From positions 1 through 10,062 of the forward strand of contig CAZGSQ010000138.1 of assembly GCA_964528535.1 (NCBI GenBank): 10,062 bases of DNA, read 5' to 3'. Each line of letters starts with the position of its first letter. The first letter of the stretch is position 1. This stretch comes from CAINVV01 sp964528535 (GTDB lineage Bacteria > Bacteroidota > Bacteroidia > Bacteroidales > Prolixibacteraceae). This document shows, one piece after another, positions 1 through 7,243 of this stretch. Both the position numbers and the translations under genes were made by a program. The notes under the pieces are model-generated. The model worked only from the letters and a program-made list of their open reading frames with translations. It searched no databases and had not been told where the DNA came from.

Positions 1-46
1 TACACGGCTCTGAACACTCTTTCCCTACACGACGCTCTTCCGATCT
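1..46 (+). other. Illumina P5/TruSeq adapter remnant with i5 index (not genomic)
   Basis: Bases 14-46 match exactly, over 33 bases, the TruSeq universal adapter segment that begins ACACTCTTTCCC and ends CTTCCGATCT. Bases 1-5 (TACAC) are the end of the P5 flow-cell sequence, and bases 6-13 (GGCTCTGA) sit exactly where a dual-index i5 barcode belongs; from memory this is TruSeq HT index D504. The natural sequence therefore starts at base 47. The adapter happens to stay open in the frame of the following gene, so automatic annotation would add false residues to that protein. Confidence 0.98.
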
Positions 47-48
47 CC

Positions 49-1887
49 TATGGATGCACCAACCAGGACAACATCCGCATCAACTATGTGGATCTGCCCA
101 AATTAGACCTCAGCAAATTGGATACCTTGTTTTGCGGAGTCAAATCGGCAAACCTGAAGTTAGCCGTCGACAAGGGGAAATATTCGCTCACGACCAAGGA
201 TAAGGACATCTCAATCAATGACCTTTTTGTAAAAACTTCTATTTTCGGCTCGTTCCCACTTAACTTTAAAGCTACCGATCAGTTTGCCTGTACGTCAGAT
301 ACTAATTTCGTGGTCGGATTTCACAAGATTCCGACGGTGAGTATCTCAATCGACGACACCACCTGCTATGGTTACAGTCTGGATGCCAAATACCTGGGCG
401 ATGCTGACCTTACCCTCGCTAATTTCACATGGATCTTTGCCAGGGATACCGTCTTCAACAGCATAGGGGCCGATCATGTGAAGGTAAAACTTGGCTATGA
501 TCACAACAAAAGGGATTTGTACCTCAAGGTGAATGAGAGAGGGTGTACCAACCAATTTACAATCAAAGAGATCAATGTCATTCCTGACCTCAGCTTCTCA
601 GTAAAGGATTCGCTCCTCTGTCAGCCGCTGACATTCGATTTCTCTGCTTTCAACACAGAAAATGTGGTGGATTATGAATGGGATTGGGGGGATGGTACTA
701 CCGAACATGCCTCAAAAACTGCTTCTCACCACTATGCCAAGGATGGGTTCTACGAGGTAATTTTAACAGCAACGACAGACAAGAAATGCATCAACTCAGT
801 GAAGAAAGACAGTGCCTTGTACGTTGCTCCGGTACCGGATGTGCAATTTTCGATGAAGGGTAATGAATGCCTCGAACTTGGCCCCCAATCGCTGAAATAC
901 ACCGGTTCTGCAGACGACAAGGACCACTATTACTGGGATCTGTCGGAACTTCAACCACAAGAAGTTGTCAAGATTCCCGGTGATACGAAGGGCCCGCTTG
1001 TCTTTGACCTGAAAACAAAGCCGGTAGCGAATGTCGCTTTGCAGGTCATCTCGAAATATGGCTGCACCAGTGACAAAAAATCGGTAAAACTGATGCATGT
1101 TCCAAGGTTCTCCCTCTCCGTACCGGACAGCTCAGGCTGCATTCCGATGGTAGTCAAGATGAAAGCCGTAACCGGCGATGCTGTTGACCAGGTGGGTTAC
1201 AATTGGGATTTGGGCGACGGAACCAAAGATTCAGGGCCATTTGTCACCCATACTTACCCCTTTCCCGACCGCAATTATGACATCGTACTCTATGCAGATT
1301 CCAAGACAACAGGTTGCAAGGACACCCTCTTCAAACCCCATTTCATTACAGTCTATCCACAGCCAAAAGCAGGTTTCTCCTTCGAAAACCGGATCTATTC
1401 CAACATTGATCCGACGGTCCAATTTGTGAATGAATCAACAGGTGCTGACCACTTTCTGTGGAATTTCGGAGATGGTAAAACTTCTTTGTTAAGCGACCCA
1501 TCTCACAATTATAGTGTAGTAGGAATTCGGAATGTGCTTCTGAATGCCATCAATCAATTCGAATGTGCCGATACCATTTCTGAGAAGGTCTCTATTGCCT
1601 TGAGTCAAATTTTTACACCCAATGCTGTTTCTCCCAATGCATCAAATCCTGCCGACAGGGAATTCAAACTTTTTGCCAATGGTGTCATAGAAAAGAATTA
1701 CCACCTCTCAATTCTTAGCAGGTGGGGCGATGTAGTTTTTGACTGCAAAAATGAGATCAAAGGATGGGACGGAAGAATGTCAAATGGATCCTTTGCCCCT
1801 GCAGGAAATTATGTTTGGATCCTGCACTTCGTTGATTTTATGGGAAATCCGCACGAACAAAAAGGTATTGTAACATTAATCTTTTGA
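49..1887 (+). CDS. T9SS type B sorting domain-containing PKD-repeat surface protein, 5'-truncated
   Basis: This is the last 612 codons of a large secreted protein. The frame is open from base 49, and the first residues (YGCTNQDN) match the end of an Ig-like module in the downstream paralogue, so the GTG at 88 is not the true start. In order: the end of an 'A' module, a 'B' module from about 103 (LDLSKLDTLFCG), an Ig-like module with a Cys pair (about 340-580), a PKD domain (YEWDWGDGT, from 595), a PKD-like module (YYWDLSEL), a PKD domain (YNWDLGDGT), a last PKD domain (FLWNFGDG, from 1375), and a type B C-terminal sorting domain at about 1609-1884 (IFTPNA, SRWGDVVF, GWDGRMSNG, AGNYVW, GIVTLIF). 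That domain family directs proteins through the type IX secretion system to the cell surface. An adhesin or surface-stalk role is inference. Truncation comes from the contig end and adapter, not from a mutation. If colinear with its neighbour, about 2.7 kb of the gene is missing. Confidence 0.9.
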   Translation, partial: YGCTNQDNIRINYVDLPKLDLSKLDTLFCGVKSANLKLAVDKGKYSLTTKDKDISINDLFVKTSIFGSFPLNFKATDQFACTSDTNFVVGFHKIPTVSISIDDTTCYGYSLDAKYLGDADLTLANFTWIFARDTVFNSIGADHVKVKLGYDHNKRDLYLKVNERGCTNQFTIKEINVIPDLSFSVKDSLLCQPLTFDFSAFNTENVVDYEWDWGDGTTEHASKTASHHYAKDGFYEVILTATTDKKCINSVKKDSALYVAPVPDVQFSMKGNECLELGPQSLKYTGSADDKDHYYWDLSELQPQEVVKIPGDTKGPLVFDLKTKPVANVALQVISKYGCTSDKKSVKLMHVPRFSLSVPDSSGCIPMVVKMKAVTGDAVDQVGYNWDLGDGTKDSGPFVTHTYPFPDRNYDIVLYADSKTTGCKDTLFKPHFITVYPQPKAGFSFENRIYSNIDPTVQFVNESTGADHFLWNFGDGKTSLLSDPSHNYSVVGIRNVLLNAINQFECADTISEKVSIALSQIFTPNAVSPNASNPADREFKLFANGVIEKNYHLSILSRWGDVVFDCKNEIKGWDGRMSNGSFAPAGNYVWILHFVDFMGNPHEQKGIVTLIF

Positions 1888-1900
1888 AATCGGTTCGTCA

Positions 1901-1908
1901 TAATTTTG
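1901..1908 (+). promoter_or_regulatory. Candidate Bacteroidota -7 box upstream of the 1763-residue surface protein
   Basis: TAATTTTG is a perfect match to the Bacteroidota -7 consensus TAnnTTTG and lies 22 bp before the ATG at 1931, in the 43-bp gap between the two paralogues. The nearest TTTG upstream (1883-1886) is only 14 bp away, shorter than the usual spacing of roughly 17-23 bp, so the -33 element is weak or absent. The second gene may have its own promoter, be co-transcribed with the first, or both. Confidence 0.35.
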
Positions 1909-1930
1909 ACCGCCATTGTCGATTTTCTAC

Positions 1931-4900
1931 ATGAAGAAGTTTCTAATCATCCTCTTTGCTCTGCTAAAGTTGACCATGTTTCTGATGGCGCAAGGCCCAT
2001 CGGATGTCTGTGTCAAATCAACAGAAGGCAAAGATTTCTGGTTCGGATTCATGGAAAACAGGCCGGGCTTCAGTTGTGGACTTCCCTTGCCTGAAAATTA
2101 CCTGGAAGTGACAGTTACCTCCAGGTACAATTGCCAATTTACCATAACAGTAGGAAAAGCTGCGACAATCCTTGTGACAGATGTTTTACAGCCCAATGTC
2201 CCCAAAAAATTCAGAATTGACAGATCGAAGGCGGAACCCCTGGGGTCAGAGACCATCGAAGACAAAGCCTTGCACCTGTTGTCGGACCAGCCGCTGAATC
2301 TATATGCCATGAATTACGGATACAATTCGGCCGATGCTGCAGTTATTTTTCCGGTGGAAGCACTTGGCAACGAGTATTATGCAATATGTTATGAGCCACA
2401 TGTGGAGGTGCGATTTTCAAGCTGTGGTTTCTTTTACAATGGAAAGAACAGCGAATTCGTGGTGGTAGCCTCCGAAGACCAAACCCAGGTAACCATCTTT
2501 CCAAGCAAAGTAACTGATCTCTTTAAGCCAGCCAACACTCCCTTCACCATTACGCTTAACAAGGGAGAGTTATATCAGGTGCAATCCATGAATTATGAGG
2601 CACCGGGCCAGGGCGACTTAACAGGCAGCTTAATCAGAAGCAACAAACCTGTTGCACTGTATTCAGGATCCTGGGCAACCACCATTCCAAAAAGCTCTGT
2701 CAGCGCCTGGGATCATCTGTACGAACAAATCCCGCCCATACGTTCCTGGGGACGAAAATTTGTGACAGTTCCACTCAAAACAAGGGGCATGGACACTTAC
2801 CGGATTCTTGCATCCGTCGACAATACGACAGTAAGAATTGGGGGTAAAACAGTTGTGGTAATCGATCAGGGTAAATTCTATGAGATGATGCTAAATGCCG
2901 ATGAACCATCCCTTGTTGAGAGTGACCATCCAGTACTTCTTGCACAATACAGCAACTCGAATGATGTAGACAGACCTCCTTCCATACCTCAGGGTGCGGG
3001 ATGGGATGGTGATCCTTCCATGTTGATTATTAGTCCTGTAGACCAAACGCGAGAAAATGTCACGTTTGTCGCCTACGATACCCCCGAAATTACCACCAAG
3101 TTGTTTGTCAACGTTGTCACAAGAGACGAGGCAGTTCACCAAATTCAGCTGGACGATCAGCCCATCTCCTTTACATCACTCCCGAACTCCGGATACGCGT
3201 ATGCTCAGATTCAGATTGCCCTTGGAAACCACCAACTTAACAGCCTGGAAGCAGGCAAGGGTTTCATCGCTTATGTATACGGATTGGGTGGGGTCGAATC
3301 CTATGGCTATGGCGTCGGATTCAATCTAAGTACGAGGCTCGATCTGGGAGGAGATATTCACTTCGTCAGAGATACCATCTTGTTGTGCAACGGAGAAGCC
3401 AAGATCCTGGATGCCGGCAGTCAGTTTACTACCTTTTTGTGGAAACCGGGAGGTGAAACTTCCCAAAAGATCAGTGTGAATAAAAAGGGATATTATGAAG
3501 TCACTGCCTCTAACCAGGAAGGATGTACGCTTACAAAAGGAATCTATGCCTTTGAAAGCAGGCCTTCGGTGAACCTGGGCAAGGACACCATCTTTTGTCA
3601 GCCGCAATCAGTATTGGATGCGGGATCCGGATTTTCATCCTATCTCTGGTCAAACAATGAATCCATCCGAAAAATTACGGTCAAAGATCCAGGCATCTAT
3701 TCGGTAACTGTCAGAGACAAATATGGTTGCCCTGCCCAGGATGCCATTCAAATAGGATTTGGTCATATTCCTGTGTTGAATCTAAGTCAATTGGACACGC
3801 TCATTTGCGGCGCTAAATCGACAACAGTCAAAATTACTGCCGACATCGGCAACTTGAAGCTATCAAGTAGTGATCCTTCAGTTTCAATCGTGAACATGGC
3901 TTTAACAGTTCCGGCCAATGGCTTGTATCCTCTTAGACTGAAGGCCTCTGACCAGTTTAACTGCGCCATCGAAAAAAATTTTAACATCGGATTCTATGAT
4001 GTTCCAAAACTAAATCTGGGCAACGATACAACTCTATGCCAGTTTTCATCTCTGCTGCTGGATGCAGGTAAGGGCATGTCATCCTACCATTGGAACAACA
4101 AGGATACGCTACAAACGCTAAGTGTTCAAAATCCTGGAAATTATGGCGTCTTGGTTAAAAATAAATATGGATGTGTCAACACCGATTCAATCCGCATCGG
4201 TTACGATGCTTTGCCAAAATTGGATCTAACCAAACTCGATACCTTGTTTTGTGGCGTCAAAGCTGGCATTCTTCCAATTTCCACCGACAAGGGAACCTTG
4301 AGTTTAACAAGTGAAGATGCCACTGTCACAGTGGTTGGCCTTTCTGTAAATGTCTTGAAATATGGATCATATCTCTTCAATTTTAAGGCAACTGACCCAT
4401 TCGGTTGTTCTGCAGAGAAAAAATTCAAACTTGGCTTCCATGACCTTCCTCAGTTAAATCTGGGAAATGATACAACAATATGCAATTCAAAGTCTATTAT
4501 TCTGGATGCAGGAACCGGAATGAAATCCTATTTGTGGAGTACAAAGGATACCATCAGAACCATAAAAGTTCAAAATCAGGGAATTTATAGCGTAATTGTA
4601 AAAAGTGGGTATGGCTGCCTGAACCAGGACAACATTCAAATCAATTTTGTAGATAACCCCAAATTGGATTTAAGCAAATTGGATACTTTGGTTTGTGGGG
4701 CAAAATCTACAATTCTAAAAATCACAGCAGACAAGGGCAATTTTTCACTGACAAGTTCCAATCAGTCTGTTGTGGTAAATGGTCTTGCTGCAACAGCTTC
4801 CAGTTATGGAACCTTCCCTTTCAAATTTAAAGCTACCGATCAGTTTGCATGTTCAAGTGAGACAAATTTCACAGTTGGCTTTCATCAAACTCCATCAGCA

Positions 4901-7222
4901 TTTATAAACCTCAATGAAACAGATTGTTTCAACTATTTGCAGGAGGCCAAATATTTGGGGGATGCACAGGTCAGCCAGGCAAAATTTACCTGGATTTTTG
5001 CAGGTGATACGCTTGCCAATGGGTTGGCCAAAGACAAAGTTCAGTTTGCGATAGGAAAAGAGCAGAAAAACCGGTCGTTTTATTTGAAAGTTGCCGAAAT
5101 GGGATGTACAAATTCTATCCTTGTCAAGGAGATCAAAGTAATTCCGGAGGTCAGTTTTACTGCATCAGATACACTGATTTGCGAGCAAAAGATGGTCAGT
5201 TTTACTGCGTCAAATTCCGAAAATGTGGTGGACTACCACTGGAACTGGGGCGATGGAACCCAGGAAAGCCTGGCAAAAGTTGCAACCCATACCTTTGCAA
5301 AGAGTGGATTCTATGATGTTAAGTTGTCGGTTAAAACAGACAAGAATTGTTCAAACACTTTGGAGCGTAAAAGTCTTTTGGAGGTCGTGCCGATTCCTTC
5401 TGTGGAATTTTCTCTTGCCGATAATCAATGTCTTGGTAGTGGTTTACAGATACTTAGCTACAAAGGCAATGGTGGTGATTCGGCCATTTACAACTGGGAT
5501 TTGTCCACTCTTTCTGCAAACGACGTGGTTAAAAATCCCGGCTTGACGAAAGGGCCACTTCAGTTTAACTTCAACTCCAGTCTTAAAATTGCCGTCGGTT
5601 TGCAGGTCGTTTCCAAATTTGGCTGTGCAAGTCCGAAGAAGCAACTCCAGCTCCTGCGAAAACCTTCCTTCTCTGCTGCGGCTTCTGACAGTTCGGGATG
5701 CGCTCCATTGACGGTTGGTTTGATTGCTACCGCGAAAATGCCCCTTGATCAACTCGATTATACATGGAACCTGGGCAATGGAGAATTTGGATCAGGCTCC
5801 CAACTTGACTACTCCTACTCAATTCCAAAATCTTATGATGTTCTGGTTACCGCCAAATCTAAGTTGACTGGTTGTCAGGATACCTTGGTCAAATCAAATT
5901 GGATCAACGTATTTCCTAAACCAAAAGCACTGTTCTCTGTTCAGAATCCTCTTAGATGTCTGGTGGATAAGTTCGAATTTCAAGCCATTGACAATGGGGT
6001 AGGGGCCAGCTATGCGTGGAACTGGGGCGACAATTCCACAGCTGCGGGGTTAAGCGCATCGCACATCTACAATGTGGATGGCCACTACGATATCTCATTG
6101 TTGGTTACCAGTGACCACAATTGTACCGACCAAACAACCATCAAGCAGATGGTTTATGTTGCACCGATACCTACTGTAGGCTTCTCTATGGATCAGGGAA
6201 TTTGTTTAAATCCAGGTGTTAACAAGCTTTCTTACCTGGGTTCTGCAACTTCAAAGGACAAATTTTATTGGGATCTGACGGGTCTGGACCCGTCAGAAGT
6301 GATTCAATCGCCCGATTCGACTTCGGGACCATTGGCATTTAATCTGACCAATCATCCGATCACAGCTATTTCATTGTTTGTAAAATCTCAATACGGCTGT
6401 AAAAGTGAAATTAAATCACTTACAGTCAAGCGAAAGCCAATATTTTCATTTTCATCTGATGCCGGTGAAGGATGCACTCCCCTGAAAATTAGTTTTAAAG
6501 CTGTTGCAGCAGATCAAGTGGATCAACTCGATTATAATTGGAATTTCGGTACCGGAGGAATCTCCACAGGAGAGAATTTTTCGCGAATATTCACCCAACC
6601 AGGCAAAAGTTATAACCTCTTCATAACAGCGGCTTCAAGGCTAACGGGGTGTTTTGATACACTGAAGGCACCTGATTTTGTTTCGACACACCCAAATCCG
6701 ATTGCCGGATTCTCGGTGATTCCCGGAATAGCCTACAACGATCAGTCACTTGTAAATTTTGTAGACAAGAGCCAGGATGCAATCAGCTACCAATGGAATT
6801 TTGGAGATGGCTTTTTGGCAAATGTGAAAGAACCCGAGCACAATTATGAAAAGGTAGGCAGCTACAGAATCGTCCAGAAGGTATTCAACCAATTCAGTTG
6901 CATGGATTCTGCCAGTTATGTGCTTTCAGTGGCACTGAGAAGAATTTTCACACCCAATGCATTTTCACCATATGCCGAAAATCAGGTAGACAGGGAATTC
7001 AAGCCTTATTCAATTGGTGTGGTAGAAAAGGGATATCACCTCAAAATTCTCAGCAGGTGGAATGATGTAGTCTTCCAATGCAAAAATGAAATTGTTGGAT
7101 GGAACGGAAGGCTATCAAATGGCAGTTGGGCTCCAGCCGGAAATTATGTGTGGATACTGGATTTTATTGATTTCCAGGGAAAGTCACATAGGCAGATGGG
7201 TACAGTGATGCTGTTATTCTGA
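1931..7222 (+). CDS. Giant surface protein: IgGFc-binding-like domain, Ig-like/PKD modules, T9SS type B sorting domain
   Basis: A complete 1763-residue protein. The ATG at 1931 is chosen over the upstream TTG at 1916 because it starts directly at a signal peptide (MKKFLIILFALL, probable cleavage after LMA at residue 20). Residues about 31-465 resemble the IgGFc-binding N-terminal family (GKDFWFGFM, LHLLSDQPLNLYAMNYG, RSNKPVALYSGS, VESDHPVLLAQYSNS, final YGYGVGF). Then come Ig-like modules A1 (about 472), A2 (548), B1 (616), A3 (695), B2 (764), A4 (843) and B3 (912), another Cys-paired module (about 988-1072), two copies of a PKD/PKD-like/PKD triad (1076-1334 and 1335-1593), a final PKD domain (1594-1671, YQWNFGDG) and a type B sorting domain (1672-1763: IFTPNA, SRWNDVVF, GWNGRLSNG, AGNYVW). 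It should be exported by Sec and then T9SS and shown on the surface; adhesion is inference. It follows its truncated paralogue by 43 bp and converges with a PorP/SprF gene. The ligand of the N-terminal domain is unknown. Confidence 0.93.
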   Translation: MKKFLIILFALLKLTMFLMAQGPSDVCVKSTEGKDFWFGFMENRPGFSCGLPLPENYLEVTVTSRYNCQFTITVGKAATILVTDVLQPNVPKKFRIDRSKAEPLGSETIEDKALHLLSDQPLNLYAMNYGYNSADAAVIFPVEALGNEYYAICYEPHVEVRFSSCGFFYNGKNSEFVVVASEDQTQVTIFPSKVTDLFKPANTPFTITLNKGELYQVQSMNYEAPGQGDLTGSLIRSNKPVALYSGSWATTIPKSSVSAWDHLYEQIPPIRSWGRKFVTVPLKTRGMDTYRILASVDNTTVRIGGKTVVVIDQGKFYEMMLNADEPSLVESDHPVLLAQYSNSNDVDRPPSIPQGAGWDGDPSMLIISPVDQTRENVTFVAYDTPEITTKLFVNVVTRDEAVHQIQLDDQPISFTSLPNSGYAYAQIQIALGNHQLNSLEAGKGFIAYVYGLGGVESYGYGVGFNLSTRLDLGGDIHFVRDTILLCNGEAKILDAGSQFTTFLWKPGGETSQKISVNKKGYYEVTASNQEGCTLTKGIYAFESRPSVNLGKDTIFCQPQSVLDAGSGFSSYLWSNNESIRKITVKDPGIYSVTVRDKYGCPAQDAIQIGFGHIPVLNLSQLDTLICGAKSTTVKITADIGNLKLSSSDPSVSIVNMALTVPANGLYPLRLKASDQFNCAIEKNFNIGFYDVPKLNLGNDTTLCQFSSLLLDAGKGMSSYHWNNKDTLQTLSVQNPGNYGVLVKNKYGCVNTDSIRIGYDALPKLDLTKLDTLFCGVKAGILPISTDKGTLSLTSEDATVTVVGLSVNVLKYGSYLFNFKATDPFGCSAEKKFKLGFHDLPQLNLGNDTTICNSKSIILDAGTGMKSYLWSTKDTIRTIKVQNQGIYSVIVKSGYGCLNQDNIQINFVDNPKLDLSKLDTLVCGAKSTILKITADKGNFSLTSSNQSVVVNGLAATASSYGTFPFKFKATDQFACSSETNFTVGFHQTPSAFINLNETDCFNYLQEAKYLGDAQVSQAKFTWIFAGDTLANGLAKDKVQFAIGKEQKNRSFYLKVAEMGCTNSILVKEIKVIPEVSFTASDTLICEQKMVSFTASNSENVVDYHWNWGDGTQESLAKVATHTFAKSGFYDVKLSVKTDKNCSNTLERKSLLEVVPIPSVEFSLADNQCLGSGLQILSYKGNGGDSAIYNWDLSTLSANDVVKNPGLTKGPLQFNFNSSLKIAVGLQVVSKFGCASPKKQLQLLRKPSFSAAASDSSGCAPLTVGLIATAKMPLDQLDYTWNLGNGEFGSGSQLDYSYSIPKSYDVLVTAKSKLTGCQDTLVKSNWINVFPKPKALFSVQNPLRCLVDKFEFQAIDNGVGASYAWNWGDNSTAAGLSASHIYNVDGHYDISLLVTSDHNCTDQTTIKQMVYVAPIPTVGFSMDQGICLNPGVNKLSYLGSATSKDKFYWDLTGLDPSEVIQSPDSTSGPLAFNLTNHPITAISLFVKSQYGCKSEIKSLTVKRKPIFSFSSDAGEGCTPLKISFKAVAADQVDQLDYNWNFGTGGISTGENFSRIFTQPGKSYNLFITAASRLTGCFDTLKAPDFVSTHPNPIAGFSVIPGIAYNDQSLVNFVDKSQDAISYQWNFGDGFLANVKEPEHNYEKVGSYRIVQKVFNQFSCMDSASYVLSVALRRIFTPNAFSPYAENQVDREFKPYSIGVVEKGYHLKILSRWNDVVFQCKNEIVGWNGRLSNGSWAPAGNYVWILDFIDFQGKSHRQMGTVMLLF
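3572..4889 (+). repeat. Tandem two-module (A-B) Ig-like repeat, 148 residues per unit, three B copies
   Basis: A modules (core NLGxDTxxC ... LDAG ... YxW ... GxYxVxV ... YGC) start at 3572, 4013 and 4457, giving spacings of 441 and 444 bp. B modules (core LxLxxLDTLxCG ... FKATD-like ... FxC) start at 3776, 4220 and 4664, exactly 444 bp apart each time. An extra A module without a B partner lies just upstream (core at 3359). The copies have diverged at nucleotide level but keep their length. The same A-B order is seen at the truncated start of the first surface-protein gene (49-330). Confidence 0.85.
5156..6709 (+). repeat. Tandem duplication of a 777-bp three-domain unit (PKD, PKD-like, PKD)
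   Basis: Unit 1 runs 5156-5932 and unit 2 runs 5933-6709, each exactly 777 bp (259 residues) measured between equivalent Phe codons. Each holds, in order, a PKD domain (YHWNWGDGT / YAWNWGDNS), a PKD-like module (YNWDLSTL / FYWDLTGL) and a second PKD domain (YTWNLGNG / YNWNFGTG). The protein copies are clearly related but well diverged, so the duplication is not recent. The paralogous gene upstream has one copy (595-1374, 780 bp). Confidence 0.85.
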
Positions 7223-7243
7223 AAATGTTTGTTTCGAACAATG

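Noticed and set aside
88..90. GTG at 88 as start of the first surface-protein gene
   Set aside because: The frame is open upstream, and the residues encoded at 49-87 match an internal module of the paralogue, so the gene is truncated and does not start here.
828..839. 12-bp perfect palindrome TCCGGTACCGGA
   Set aside because: A few such 12-bp palindromes are expected by chance in 10 kb, and it lies in a Val-Pro linker without other support.
5444..5752. Minus-strand open frames inside the large surface-protein gene (for example at 5444-5752 and 796-1098)
   Set aside because: They lie wholly inside strongly supported plus-strand coding sequence and show no family-like motifs; they are frame shadows.
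7229..7241. TTGTT/AACAA hairpin between the convergent stop codons as a bidirectional terminator
   Set aside because: The stem is 5 bp of mostly A/T with a 3-base loop and no T-run; too weak to call.
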